A stretch of DNA of 30,132 bases from a virus: positions 1 to 30,132 of the IMG/VR virus record IMGVR_UViG_3300005067_000011, one strand, 5' to 3'. The notes under the pieces are model-generated. The model was given only the letters and a program-made list of their open reading frames with translations, searched no databases and was not told the origin of the DNA. The position numbers and the translations under genes are program-made. This document shows, piece after piece, positions 14,414 through 22,468 of this stretch (positions are counted from its first letter, which is position 1; each line of letters begins with the position of its first letter).

Positions 14414-15592
14414 ATGAATAGAGTTATATTTGAGAAATTGACGAAAGGTGAAGCATACGATGAGATATACAAAAATCTCCGTGGACTTTTGCCTCGTGTA
14501 AAACAAATATACAATCCTGTACCTGTTATCATTGATACAGATGTTTCTCTTATACGAAATTCGGTGAAAGTTAGAGCAGATGAAATCACTTCTCAAATAG
14601 ATTGGAATTATATCAAATCAAAAATAATAAAAGAGCAATTGTATGATAGAGCTTACATAGATATTGAAATAGTCAATCAAAAACCTGTTATCTTCATTTA
14701 CTCCTCAGATCAAATCGCTTGCGAATACGACTCACAAGGAAATATTATCAACGCTAAAATAAGTAGAGAAAGTCCGTTCAAGCATAAAGAATATTTCATT
14801 GACAAAGATAACAAAAGATGGATGAGAATTGGAGAAGAGCAAGCTACACCGATACTTTATGAAAATATGATCTTCCCCATTTTTGAAATTTCTGGCAAAG
14901 ATGAAGAGGGAGATATTGAAAGCATTTCAAGAATTGAGAATCTACCTGATTTGCTAGATCTTATTAACAGATATGAGGCGGATATGGAAATAATTTTCAA
15001 TAAGCATGCAGATGCTCCAACTTGGGGGCAAATGAAAATACAAAGATCGGCGTCAGAAATTGAAGATAACGAAATAGAACATTTGCAAGTCGAAGAAGGC
15101 GGAGAAATTAAATATTTAGAAATGCAGGGAAATGTTGTCAATATTTTGAAAGAAAAAATAGAAGAATTGAAAAAAGAAGTGAAAGAACAATATCCAGAAC
15201 TTAAAATTCAAGAAGCTATACAGGGAAGTGGTGAAAGTGGATATGCAATCTCTTTGAAGTTATTAAGTTTAATTTCAATTGTTGAATTATATAGAGATAA
15301 CTTTGCGAAGGGCGTTAGAAAACTGTTTAACTATATTCAAAGAATGATGAATTTAGAAACTTCTTTTGAAATTGAAACTTTTGATATTATTCCACAGAAC
15401 GAAAAAGAAGAAATAACAGAAATACTCACGCTTTATCAGAGCGGTATAATCCCACATGAGATTGCACTGGAGCAAATAGCGGAACTTAAAAGTTGGAGCA
15501 ACGAATTAATCGATAGAATAAAACTTTTGTTAAAAAATGATATTGATGAATTGGAAATAAGAATGAGGCAAGAAGCAGAGCAGGGAGAATAA
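14414..15592 (+). CDS. Portal protein (SPP1 gp6-like)
   Basis: 392 aa, SD AGAGGAGCG. It follows TerL directly and precedes the MuF-like head gene, the normal portal position. Features: VIIDTDVSLIRNSVKVRADE near residue 40, KQPVIFIYSSDQIACEYDS, a DLLDLINRYEADMEI segment, then AIQGSGESGYAISLKLLSL. The acidic C-terminus with repeated E residues is typical of SPP1-type portals. It forms the dodecameric DNA channel at the capsid vertex. It is somewhat shorter than the 450-500 residues common in this family. Confidence 0.85.
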   Translation: MNRVIFEKLTKGEAYDEIYKNLRGLLPRVKQIYNPVPVIIDTDVSLIRNSVKVRADEITSQIDWNYIKSKIIKEQLYDRAYIDIEIVNQKPVIFIYSSDQIACEYDSQGNIINAKISRESPFKHKEYFIDKDNKRWMRIGEEQATPILYENMIFPIFEISGKDEEGDIESISRIENLPDLLDLINRYEADMEIIFNKHADAPTWGQMKIQRSASEIEDNEIEHLQVEEGGEIKYLEMQGNVVNILKEKIEELKKEVKEQYPELKIQEAIQGSGESGYAISLKLLSLISIVELYRDNFAKGVRKLFNYIQRMMNLETSFEIETFDIIPQNEKEEITEILTLYQSGIIPHEIALEQIAELKSWSNELIDRIKLLLKNDIDELEIRMRQEAEQGE

Positions 15593-15595
15593 ACT

Positions 15596-16567
15596 ATGGA
15601 TTGGAGACGAGAAAAAGAATTCATTGATAACTTTGAGAAAGCTTATACAAAATATGTTGAAATACCGATGGAAAACGAAATTAGAAAATTAATCTTAAAC
15701 AGCAGTTTTGAAATTAGAGGCACGATTAATCCGCAAGTTATATTTCCAAATGATTTTAGAAAAGAATTGACAAAGATAGCGGAGAGTTGGGGATTAGGCA
15801 CAGAGAAATTGTTTTTAGATTATTTGAATGATGTTGATAAAGAAGTTTTAGATTCATTTCAAAGAGAATTGAAAAGACTACTTCCAAAACAGTTTAGATA
15901 TAAAAGAACGGAGTATAAGTTTAATTATAATCAATTGCTTAAAAAAGTTGGAGATAAATGGAGAAGTGCTATAATAGTTAATGAATTTGCCTCAAAGTGG
16001 TATACAAGAAAATATTATAACGATGGATTATCTTTGTCTGATAGAGTTTGGAAGTATGCGAACGAGTCGGCTCAAAAGATACAAAATCAAATAGCTTTAA
16101 ATCTTAGATTAGGAAACTCGGCTTTGAATACTGCAAGGCAAATTCAAGAAGCAAATGAGCAAGTAATTAGAATTCCAAAATATTTACAAAAGCAAATTGA
16201 TTTATTAGATAATAAAAACTTAGCTTCAAGTCTAATCGATAACTATGTAAAGAAAACACTTCATTATAACGCAATGAGAGTAGCGAGAACAGAGATAAAC
16301 AATGCTTGGAAAGGAAGCTATAAAGAGAAAATGGATCAATTGGATTTTGTGGAAAACGTGAAATGGAACTTGTCACGAAGTCATAAAGAGCCATGTAATT
16401 GCGAAACATATGCGAGTCAGGATTTGTACGGATTGGGAGCTGGTGTATATCCAAAAAACGCAGTTCCACATAACGGATTAAGTGCTCATCCGAATTGTTT
16501 ATGCAATATAACGATGATTTTATCGCCTGTTGAAAAATGGATTGAAAATGAATATAGAAAAAGTTAG
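15596..16567 (+). CDS. Minor head protein, MuF/SPP1 gp7-like
   Basis: 323 aa, starting 3 bp after the portal gene. The C-terminal part (about 215-310) has the phage Mu F-like pattern: NAMRVARTEINNAWKGSY, then CNCETYASQDLYGLG and HNGLSAHPNCLCNITMI. The paired CNC and CLC cysteines plus histidines could bind a metal. Members enter the capsid with the portal and take part in head assembly. No toxin domain is fused at the C-terminus, unlike some MuF proteins. Confidence 0.88.
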   Translation: MDWRREKEFIDNFEKAYTKYVEIPMENEIRKLILNSSFEIRGTINPQVIFPNDFRKELTKIAESWGLGTEKLFLDYLNDVDKEVLDSFQRELKRLLPKQFRYKRTEYKFNYNQLLKKVGDKWRSAIIVNEFASKWYTRKYYNDGLSLSDRVWKYANESAQKIQNQIALNLRLGNSALNTARQIQEANEQVIRIPKYLQKQIDLLDNKNLASSLIDNYVKKTLHYNAMRVARTEINNAWKGSYKEKMDQLDFVENVKWNLSRSHKEPCNCETYASQDLYGLGAGVYPKNAVPHNGLSAHPNCLCNITMILSPVEKWIENEYRKS

Positions 16568-16578
16568 GAGGTTTAAAA

Positions 16579-17229
16579 ATGGATTTAAATTATGATTTGC
16601 AAATGTTTGCCGAGAATGAAAATTCAGAAAATGCAAATAAGGGAGATGATAATCAGAGTAAAACGGAAAATTCAAATGAGACAAATAAAACAAGTATGAA
16701 AGAAGAGAAGAGATTTAGCAAAGATGAAGTTGAAAATCTCATCAAAGAGTATGAACAAAAAAAGAAAGAAGAAGAAGAGAAAAGAAAAAAAGAACTTGAA
16801 GAAGAAGAGAAAATATTTAAAGAAAAAGAAAAAGAAGAAATCAAGAAATATTTTGAAGAAAAAAGAAAAGCATTAGAACAACAAAAAGAACAAGAGTTAT
16901 TTCAGGAAAGACTTAATCACAAAATCGAAGTTGTTGTATTGAAGAAGGGGCTCACAGAAGAACAAGCCGAGAAAGTTATGAAATATTTACGAAAAGACGA
17001 GATAAAAGAGCTAGATGAAGTAGAAAAGAAGATTGACGAAGTTATTCAAGATTTCAATATCTATTCTGAAAAAGACCAAGAGAATAAACAAAAAACAAGT
17101 ACAACTACGTATAGAACAAAAAACAATGAAGAGAAAAAAGAAACAATTGGAGAGAGACTGGCAAAAAAGAAACAAAAGACAAAAGAAACGGAAAGTATCA
17201 TAAAAAAATATTTTAGAGGAGGCATTTAA
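16579..17229 (+). CDS. Scaffold protein (DUF4355-like)
   Basis: 216 aa, SD TTAGGAGG. It begins MDLNYDLQMFAENENSE, the usual opening of DUF4355 scaffolds, then has a long Lys/Glu coiled coil (residues about 45-110) and a charged tail ending in YFRGGI. It is located between the minor head gene and the capsid genes. It should guide procapsid assembly and then leave. The N-terminal LQMFAE motif is often a processing or capsid-contact site in this family (inference). Confidence 0.85.
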   Translation: MDLNYDLQMFAENENSENANKGDDNQSKTENSNETNKTSMKEEKRFSKDEVENLIKEYEQKKKEEEEKRKKELEEEEKIFKEKEKEEIKKYFEEKRKALEQQKEQELFQERLNHKIEVVVLKKGLTEEQAEKVMKYLRKDEIKELDEVEKKIDEVIQDFNIYSEKDQENKQKTSTTTYRTKNNEEKKETIGERLAKKKQKTKETESIIKKYFRGGI

Positions 17230-17231
17230 AA

Positions 17232-17630
17232 ATGGGATTTTACGCTGAAACAAGTTATTCAAACACGAAACAGATTTTACTCTGCGATCACAAAGTAGCG
17301 ATAAACGTTTTAGTATCTGATGATGGAGTTGTTGCAAATTCAGATGGAAAGAAAATAGTCCCAGCAGGCACTATAGTCGGAGGTAAAACACAACCAGTTC
17401 TAACAAATCGTGGTGAACCTGTTGCAAAAAAGAACACTCAAGCTGTTGACGGATCTGCAGCTGAAGGTGTATTGCTATATGATGTTGATGTAACTCATGG
17501 GGCTAACACTGGAGCTATGATTATTCATGGATTTGTACTATTAGACAGACTCCCAGAGGCTCCATGCGCAGACGCTATTGCAGCTTTGAAAGATATTACA
17601 TTTGTAGCAGAAGCTAAGGAGGTCGTATAA
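17232..17630 (+). CDS. Capsid decoration/stabilisation protein
   Basis: 132 aa, SD AGAGGAGG inside the scaffold 3' end. A compact beta-rich protein with ALPHA-free segments such as DGKKIVPAGTIVGGKTQPVL, GVLLYDVDVTHGANTGAMII and HGFVLLDRLPEAP. Proteins of this size and plan between scaffold and major capsid genes are head decoration proteins of the lambda gpD/SPP1 gp12 functional class. Assigned from position and general character, not a clear motif. Confidence 0.72.
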   Translation: MGFYAETSYSNTKQILLCDHKVAINVLVSDDGVVANSDGKKIVPAGTIVGGKTQPVLTNRGEPVAKKNTQAVDGSAAEGVLLYDVDVTHGANTGAMIIHGFVLLDRLPEAPCADAIAALKDITFVAEAKEVV

Positions 17631-17631
17631 A

Positions 17632-18651
17632 ATGGCAACTATATTTGATTTAGTTACTCCGAAGTACATAAAAGATTATTGGATCAATGCTGGATATGAT
17701 AATGTTGATTATTTGGGATTTGCTTTATTCCCATCTATGAAACAAATGGGTTTGACGTTATCATTCTTGAAAGGCAATTCAGGATTACCAGTTGCTCTAA
17801 AGAGTTCAGCGTTTGACTCAGAAGTTCCATTGAGAGAAAGACAGGGGCTAACAAAAATTGAGAGTGAAATGCCGTTCTTCCGTGAAGGCTTGATGATTGG
17901 TGAAAAAGATAGGCAAGAATTGTTGAAGGTGTTAGACACCGGAAATCAAGTTCTGATTGATGCTGTTGTAAATAGAATATACGACGATGCAACTTCTTTG
18001 TTGAGATCTGCTTATGTTACAAAAGAAAGAATGATCATGCAATTGTTGGGATATGGAACTATAACAATGAATTTTGAAGGATCTCCGATAAGTTACGATT
18101 ATAGTTTTGATACAAGTCATAAACTCGGACTCACTGGAACTGCTGCATGGACAGACTTTGTGAACTCAAATCCATTAGAAGATATTAGAACAATGCAGGA
18201 TAAGGTTGAAGAAGATACGGGAGAAAGACCAACGAGAGCTATTTGTACTCAGAAAACATTCAACGATATTTTACAAAATGAGAAAATAAGAACTGCTTTA
18301 TCTTCTATGCAATTGTATCCAAGTACAAATAACTTATCTGAATTTATGTTGAACGAGCTCGGATTATCAATCGCTATTTACAACAAGAGACACGCTACTG
18401 GCAAATTCTATCCTGATAACAGAATGACTTTGATACCTGAAGGCGACTTAGGAAACTTCTATTATGGAACTACTCCGGAAGAAGCTGATCTTATGGGCAA
18501 AGTTGATTCTCAAGTTGAACTCGTTGATGAAGGTATAGCTGTTTCCGTTCAGTATAAGAGAGAGTCTCCTGTGAACGTCAAGACTATCGTATCGATGATT
18601 GGACTTCCAAGTGCCGAGACAATGGACAAATGGGCAATAATAAGTTATTAG
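17632..18651 (+). CDS. Major capsid protein (phage capsid E family)
   Basis: 339 aa, SD AAGGAGGTCG. It has the features of the major capsid protein E family (lambda gpE/HK97 fold): FREGLMIGEKDRQELLKVLD, EDIRTMQDKVEEDTGERPTR, then GNFYYGTTPEEADLMG and a VSVQYKRESPVNVKTIVSMI C-terminus. It builds the icosahedral shell. The gene is followed immediately by a terminator, which may raise its relative transcript level. GC is slightly higher than in its neighbours, as expected for a highly expressed gene. Confidence 0.92.
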   Translation: MATIFDLVTPKYIKDYWINAGYDNVDYLGFALFPSMKQMGLTLSFLKGNSGLPVALKSSAFDSEVPLRERQGLTKIESEMPFFREGLMIGEKDRQELLKVLDTGNQVLIDAVVNRIYDDATSLLRSAYVTKERMIMQLLGYGTITMNFEGSPISYDYSFDTSHKLGLTGTAAWTDFVNSNPLEDIRTMQDKVEEDTGERPTRAICTQKTFNDILQNEKIRTALSSMQLYPSTNNLSEFMLNELGLSIAIYNKRHATGKFYPDNRMTLIPEGDLGNFYYGTTPEEADLMGKVDSQVELVDEGIAVSVQYKRESPVNVKTIVSMIGLPSAETMDKWAIISY

Positions 18652-18653
18652 TA

Positions 18654-18688
18654 ATAGGGGGACGTTGAGTCCCCTATATTGCTTTTTG
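18654..18688 (+). terminator. Terminator after the capsid gene
   Basis: ATAGGGG (18654-18660) pairs with CCCCTAT (18671-18677) with possible G-U extension, then ATTGCTTTTT. Because the remaining head and tail genes lack their own obvious promoter, it may be partial, letting some transcripts through. Confidence 0.7.
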
Positions 18689-18698
18689 GAGGTGAAAT

Positions 18699-18968
18699 AT
18701 GAAAGTTAAAGCAATAATGGGAACTAAATACAAGAATAAGTATTATTTCACAAATCAAATTTTTGAAATAGATGATAAAGATTACAAAGCTATGAAAGAT
18801 GTTGTTGAGAAAATGGAAGTTGAACAAAAAGAACTCTCTGATTTAAGTTTGAAAGAATTGAAAGATTTAGCCGAAGTAAAGCATATAGAATATCCTTCTA
18901 ATATAAGAAAAAATGAGTTAATCGCTTTGTTGGAAGGTGCAAACGATGACAAATCTGGAGATGCTTAA
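18699..18968 (+). CDS. Small protein with Rho-N/SAP-like C-terminal motif
   Basis: 89 aa, SD TTTGGAGGTG. The N-terminal half is a short beta domain (KVKAIMGTKYKNKYYFTNQI). Residues about 46-82 (LSDLSLKELKDLAEVKHIEY, then NIRKNELIALLEGA) match the Rho N-terminal/HeH helix-turn-helix type that is common in small phage head proteins just after the capsid gene. It probably aids head completion or binds DNA at the head. It overlaps the next gene by 23 bp. Confidence 0.75.
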   Translation: MKVKAIMGTKYKNKYYFTNQIFEIDDKDYKAMKDVVEKMEVEQKELSDLSLKELKDLAEVKHIEYPSNIRKNELIALLEGANDDKSGDA

Positions 18969-19242
18969 AAATCTTGTGCCTGATCCAAGCAATGAATTAT
19001 TTAGTGATGAGCAATACAAAGCTTTTTTATTGATAAGTAATTTAAACGCTGATGATTTATATGAAAACGATAAACAAACGGATCTCATGCTTTGCCTTGC
19101 TGATGTATGCGATGCTATTGATAGAAAAAAGTATCAATTAGTACGCTCATACTCAAAAGGGCAAATCTCAAGAACATTTCTTGAAACTGATTGGAAGGAA
19201 CACGCAAGGAAAATAAGAATGCGATACAGGATAGTGAGCTAA
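18946..19242 (+). CDS. Head-tail connector (gp6/gp15-like adaptor)
   Basis: 98 aa from the ATG at 18946, with SD GGAAGGTG at 18932-18939; the in-frame GTG at 18937 lies inside that SD. Mostly helical (EQYKAFLLISNLNADDLYEN; LMLCLADVCDAIDRK), with a basic C-terminus. Size, helical content and order after the capsid gene fit the adaptor ring that joins the portal to the stopper. No sequence-specific motif makes this certain. Confidence 0.72.
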   Translation: MTNLEMLKNLVPDPSNELFSDEQYKAFLLISNLNADDLYENDKQTDLMLCLADVCDAIDRKKYQLVRSYSKGQISRTFLETDWKEHARKIRMRYRIVS

Positions 19243-19243
19243 T

Positions 19244-19576
19244 ATGTTGACGTTGAAAGTTTTTCAAGAAAGTGTACAAGAGCCATACTATGATGAGAAT
19301 GGAAATCTCGTTATTCCTGAACCTGCAACGGTCGAACTTACTTTTGAAATAGAAAACGAAAATTTTCAAAAAGCAAGTAGTGGAGAGTATATAAAGATAG
19401 AAGATACTGGAGAAATTATTCATGATTACTCAATTTTATTCGTAGAAAATCAAGCTTTATTCAATTACTTGGAAGTTGGAAATACGATATACGTCGATGG
19501 AAAACAGTATAAGATTATACGAAAAAACTACGACCAAGAAGATCATAAAGAAGTGATATTGCTTGCCGTTCAATAA
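19244..19576 (+). CDS. Probable head-closure (stopper) protein
   Basis: 110 aa, beginning 1 bp after the connector gene. Beta-rich: ATVELTFEIENENFQKASSG, VGNTIYVDGKQYKIIRKNY and EVILLAVQ at the end. The KQYKII-type final strands are commonly seen in stopper proteins, which plug the portal after packaging. The assignment rests on order (connector, stopper, gp10-like, terminator, tail tube) and fold impression. Confidence 0.65.
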   Translation: MLTLKVFQESVQEPYYDENGNLVIPEPATVELTFEIENENFQKASSGEYIKIEDTGEIIHDYSILFVENQALFNYLEVGNTIYVDGKQYKIIRKNYDQEDHKEVILLAVQ

Positions 19577-19967
19577 GAAAGTTGAGTTAACAAAAATGCT
19601 TTTGAAAAGAAAAGATGAAGGATTGTTAGCTGCTTTAAATCGAATCGGAGTTGAAGCAGTGAATTGGGCGAGAGAGAATGGAAATTATACTGATAGAACT
19701 GGAAATCTTAGAAATTCAATTAATTATGCTATATTCAAAGGCTCAAAATTGTTGCAGGATAACGGAAATTTGACTTCTGAGCAAATAAGTGCGATAAGTA
19801 ATGAAATAGAGAAAGTAAATGGATACACACTAGTAATTTATGCTGGAATGTACTATGGAGTATATGTAGAAGCTCGTGGATATGTTGTTCTTAGCGGATC
19901 TTTGGAGGCTTCTGAAACTTCCAAACTATTAGTTGAAGCTTTAGGAAATGCTGTGAGGCGATTATAA
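19563..19967 (+). CDS. HK97 gp10-like tail completion protein
   Basis: 134 aa from a TTG overlapping the stopper gene by 14 bp; an ATG at 19596 is an alternative start. It has the family signature: NYTDRTGNLRNSINYAIF followed by MYYGVYVEARGYVVLSGS, equal to the T-G-x-L-R-x-S and Y-x-x-Y-V-E pattern of HK97 gp10. These proteins complete or seal the tail end. The coupled TTG start is inferred from overlap and a weak SD (GAAGTGAT). Confidence 0.8.
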   Translation: MPFNKKVELTKMLLKRKDEGLLAALNRIGVEAVNWARENGNYTDRTGNLRNSINYAIFKGSKLLQDNGNLTSEQISAISNEIEKVNGYTLVIYAGMYYGVYVEARGYVVLSGSLEASETSKLLVEALGNAVRRL

Positions 19968-20392
19968 TGATTGAAAATATGCTTGATGATGAAATTATCA
20001 CAGGAATTTATCAACGTTTGAAAGATATAAACAATATAGCTGGATTTGAAAACGTGCAAATCAAGAAATATGAAACGACTGGAATGGGTGAAAGAATAGT
20101 AATTCTGAATAAAAATGTTGATAAGCCAGTTAAGTTGCAACATAACGATATTTGGCTAAACATTTATGTGCCTCATCTAATATATAATAATCAAACTTAT
20201 AGAAATTATCAACGATGTTTTGAAATCAAGAATCAAGTTAATCAATTGTTAGACGCAAGTATAGTTTTGACTGGCGGAGTGTTTATCGATATTGATTTTA
20301 CAGGGCAATTGTCGGATCCGTTCGTTGATCCTGACAAGCCAGATGAGTTATGTTATGTATTGAAATACAAAGTATTAACAAATATAATTTAG
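19967..20392 (+). CDS. Probable tail terminator protein
   Basis: 141 aa, with the ATG overlapping the previous stop (TAATG). Plan: N-terminal helix (DDEIITGIYQRLKDI), strands (RIVILNKNVDKPVKLQHNDI; WLNIYVPHLI), a helix (CFEIKNQVNQLLDA) and final strands (LCYVLKYKVLTNI). This order fits the tail terminator family that caps the tail tube. Position immediately before the major tail protein supports it. Confidence 0.7.
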   Translation: MIENMLDDEIITGIYQRLKDINNIAGFENVQIKKYETTGMGERIVILNKNVDKPVKLQHNDIWLNIYVPHLIYNNQTYRNYQRCFEIKNQVNQLLDASIVLTGGVFIDIDFTGQLSDPFVDPDKPDELCYVLKYKVLTNII

Positions 20393-20410
20393 AAAAAGGA
20401 GTGATTAAAA

Positions 20411-20935
20411 GTGGCAGGTAAAATATTATTTAGGCCGTTGAAAATGGAAGTTATAGAGCCAGCAACAGATATAAACACGATATTGGAAGATACAGCTTGG
20501 ACAGTAGCTGAAGTCTGGGGACGTACACAGGGTGGCGTTACGTTATCCCAGCCAATCGAGCTAACTGAAATAATGGCAGACGATTCAAAAGAGCCCGTTT
20601 ACAAATATCGTGAAATAACTGGAAGCACTTTAACAGTGAATTTGCTAGAAGTCGATAAAGAAAAACTCATGACAATATTTGGAGGTGAAGCAGCTACTAC
20701 AACAACTACAACTGGATTTATAGTAAATAAACAGCCAGTATCAACTAAGAAAGCAGTGAGATTTACAACGCAAGATATTCAAACTGGAGATAAAATGTAC
20801 ATAGTATATCCAAACGTTGAATTCACTTGCGAGGCAGATCTTGAATTAGCTGACGCTGAGACAGTTGTCCCATTCACATTAGACGTACTCAGTGATAGCA
20901 ATGGATATAAATGGGGATACTATGAAGCTATTTAG
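20411..20935 (+). CDS. Major tail (tube) protein
   Basis: 174 aa, GTG start with SD AAAAGGAGTGAT. Beta-rich with a Thr-rich loop (ATTTTTTGF near residue 98), and typical lines such as WTVAEVWGRTQGGVTLSQPI and VPFTLDVLSDSNGYKWGYYE. It is located between the terminator gene and the tail chaperone/tape measure genes and is followed by a transcription terminator, as is common for abundant tube proteins. It stacks into hexameric rings forming the tail. Confidence 0.82.
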   Translation: MAGKILFRPLKMEVIEPATDINTILEDTAWTVAEVWGRTQGGVTLSQPIELTEIMADDSKEPVYKYREITGSTLTVNLLEVDKEKLMTIFGGEAATTTTTTGFIVNKQPVSTKKAVRFTTQDIQTGDKMYIVYPNVEFTCEADLELADAETVVPFTLDVLSDSNGYKWGYYEAI

Positions 20936-20942
20936 TAGATAA

Positions 20943-20977
20943 GGGGGATTTTCATATCCCCCATTATTCTTATTTTT
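20943..20977 (+). terminator. Terminator after the tail tube gene
   Basis: GGGGGAT (20943-20949) and ATCCCCC (20956-20962) form a 7-bp GC-rich stem with a 6-nt loop, followed by ATTATTCTTATTTTT. Confidence 0.75.
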
Positions 20978-20988
20978 GAAAAGAGGCG

Positions 20989-21396
20989 ATTACTGCGGAG
21001 TTTGAGAGAGAGCTTAGAATAGATATTGATAAAATCCCCGTATCAGTAAATGCACTCTACAAAAGAGCAAGATTGAGCTCTGGAAAGCAAGGCATGTTTA
21101 TGACAAAAAGGGCAAAAGAATTCAAAGAAATGTTGGCATGGAAAGCAAAAGAAACGGCGATAAAAAACAAATGGAAAATGTTCAATGAAGAAAGATTTTT
21201 CTTTGTAGATTTATACTATACTTTCAAATCCAAGAAAAAATTTATTGATCCCAACAATTCTCACAAAATAGTTTTAGACGCACTGGAGGGCATAATCTAC
21301 AAAAACGATAAATGGGCTTTGACAAGAGATATGGGAGCGAAATTTGCAAATAAAGAACATTTTACTATTATTATCCGAATTCCGTATATAGACTAA
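20989..21396 (+). CDS. rusA: RusA-like Holliday-junction resolvase, apparent ATT start
   Basis: 135 aa if begun at the ATT at 20989 (ITAEFERELRIDIDKIPVSV). The frame opens at 20980 after a stop, and no ATG, GTG or TTG lies in frame before the TTG at 21073. RusA signatures are clear: PVSVNALYKRAR near residue 17, then TKRAKEFKEML, FIDPNNSHKIVLDALEGI (D87, N90, K93, D97) and YKNDKWA (N106, D107). Starting at 21073 would lose the conserved P-x-S-x-N, so an upstream start is needed. SD AAAAGAGG lies just before the ATT, rather close. It resolves branched DNA before packaging. It is unusual among tail genes. Confidence 0.8.
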   Translation: MTAEFERELRIDIDKIPVSVNALYKRARLSSGKQGMFMTKRAKEFKEMLAWKAKETAIKNKWKMFNEERFFFVDLYYTFKSKKKFIDPNNSHKIVLDALEGIIYKNDKWALTRDMGAKFANKEHFTIIIRIPYID

Positions 21397-21662
21397 ATTT
21401 GAGTCTCTTTATATTTCGAGCTATAAGCGATTTTATTTTGAGTTGAATATAATTATATATAGAGTTTCAAATTGAGCCGTATACAACGATGCGAAAACAC
21501 ACTGTTAATAAGCATTACAGAGATTTAGCAATTTTTATTAAAAACATTATTTTTAAAACTATTATAAATAGTGGCTTTTAAAAGTTATAAGATATAAACG
21601 AATGATAAAGTTGATATAAAACAAGAATAATTATTTTTGGATAAAATTTAGGAGGTTAAAAA
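21397..21662. other. AT-rich intergenic region, 266 bp
   Basis: I see no supported gene here. A 30-codon frame at 21489-21581 has no SD. The region is very AT-rich, with words such as TATAATTATATATAG near 21448 and a small inverted repeat ACTAT-TATAA-ATAGT near 21558. It probably carries a leader or promoter for the tail chaperone and tape measure genes, but no pair of hexamers with good spacing is convincing. SD TTAGGAGG precedes the gene at 21663. Confidence 0.4.
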
Positions 21663-22271
21663 ATGAAAGGTGCACTGTTAAAACAAATAGAAGAATACTT
21701 TGAAAAAGAAAACAACGCTGATATGCTCAATAAAGTTAAGCAGTTGGAAGAGTTGCTCAAGCCCGATCCCGTAAAAGTTTTGGCAAATGCTCCGGAAGAA
21801 GTAATCATCGGAGATAAGAAGTTTCAGATTAAAGAAGCTTCTTGGCTTATAAAAGCTTTAGTTACTGAAAAAGTAGCTAAAATAATGAATTTGCTTAATT
21901 ATGATCCAAGCGATTATAAAAAATTCGATGAAGCAGTTTTAAACTTTTTATACGGAGTTAAAAAAACTGATATGGTGGAAGTAACTAATTTATTCTGTGA
22001 AATTATTTATTTGCTAATCAATCAAAGACCTGTAAGAAAAAGCGAATTAGATAGATTTGATTTAGACAATCCGGATAAAGCTTTAGCAAAAGAACAGATA
22101 AGTCTTGATGATATAAAAATGAAATATACAGGCAAAGACTTTTTTAATTTAGCTTGGAAAGTACTGGAGATGTCTGATTATATAAATTTTATACGTCCGC
22201 TCAAGGCGGCTCTGGAAATGAAAGATCTAACGGGAGAGCTAAAAAAACAAACAAATTCTTCTACAAAGTGA
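21663..22271 (+). CDS. Tail assembly chaperone, gpG-like
   Basis: 202 aa, SD TTAGGAGG. An acidic, helical protein (VKQLEELLKPDPVKVLANAP; KFDEAVLNFLYGVKKTDMVE; DDIKMKYTGKDFFNLAWKVL), placed between the tube and tape measure genes. This is the place and size of the tail assembly chaperone that coats the tape measure protein. A short second frame follows at once in the -1 frame, and an A7 run near the end allows frameshifting into it, as for lambda G/GT. The short form would be this protein. Confidence 0.8.
   Translation: MKGALLKQIEEYFEKENNADMLNKVKQLEELLKPDPVKVLANAPEEVIIGDKKFQIKEASWLIKALVTEKVAKIMNLLNYDPSDYKKFDEAVLNFLYGVKKTDMVEVTNLFCEIIYLLINQRPVRKSELDRFDLDNPDKALAKEQISLDDIKMKYTGKDFFNLAWKVLEMSDYINFIRPLKAALEMKDLTGELKKQTNSSTK
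22241..22247 (+). promoter_or_regulatory. Slippery A7 heptamer for -1 frameshift
   Basis: In the reading frame it reads ctA AAA AAA caa, the X-XXY-YYZ form of an efficient bacterial -1 slip site. A -1 shift here continues in frame with the next gene through its stop at 22456, giving a fusion of 264 residues. A weak stem, TCTTC (22257-22261) with GAAGA (22273-22277), starts 9 nt later and could stimulate the shift. Confidence 0.65.
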
Positions 22272-22456
22272 TGAAGAGCTATTGTCAAGCTTTTCAAATG
22301 TTGCCGTCAGAGTTTCTTACGAAAACAAATCCAGTTATGTTGGTTGCATATGGAGAAGTTTTCAACATTGACAATGAAGATGAAGAAGAAATCCCGCAAA
22401 CAAAAGAAGATATTAAAAGCACGATGCAGTCTATTTTTGGGCCTATCAAAATGTAG
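22271..22456 (+). CDS. Second part of tail chaperone (gpT-like), -1 frame
   Basis: 61 aa if started at the ATG at 22271, which overlaps the stop of the chaperone (TGATG); there is no good SD. Contents: CQAFQMLPSEFLTKTNPVML, VAYGEVFNI, then an acidic stretch and TMQSIFGPIKM. The sequence is continuous in frame with a -1 shift at 22241-22247. I infer that it is made mainly as the C-terminal part of a G-T fusion, not alone. In known systems the T part binds tube subunits and the G part coats the tape measure protein. Confidence 0.7.
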   Translation: MKSYCQAFQMLPSEFLTKTNPVMLVAYGEVFNIDNEDEEEIPQTKEDIKSTMQSIFGPIKM

Positions 22457-22468
22457 GGAGCGAATAAT

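Noticed and set aside
16650-17100. Lys/Glu-rich repetitive DNA as a true repeat array
   Set aside because: It encodes the charged coiled coil of the scaffold protein; the repetition is codon-level low complexity without a fixed unit.
21489-21581. 30-residue frame in the AT-rich gap before the chaperone gene
   Set aside because: No SD, no recognisable sequence, and a composition like random AT-rich DNA.
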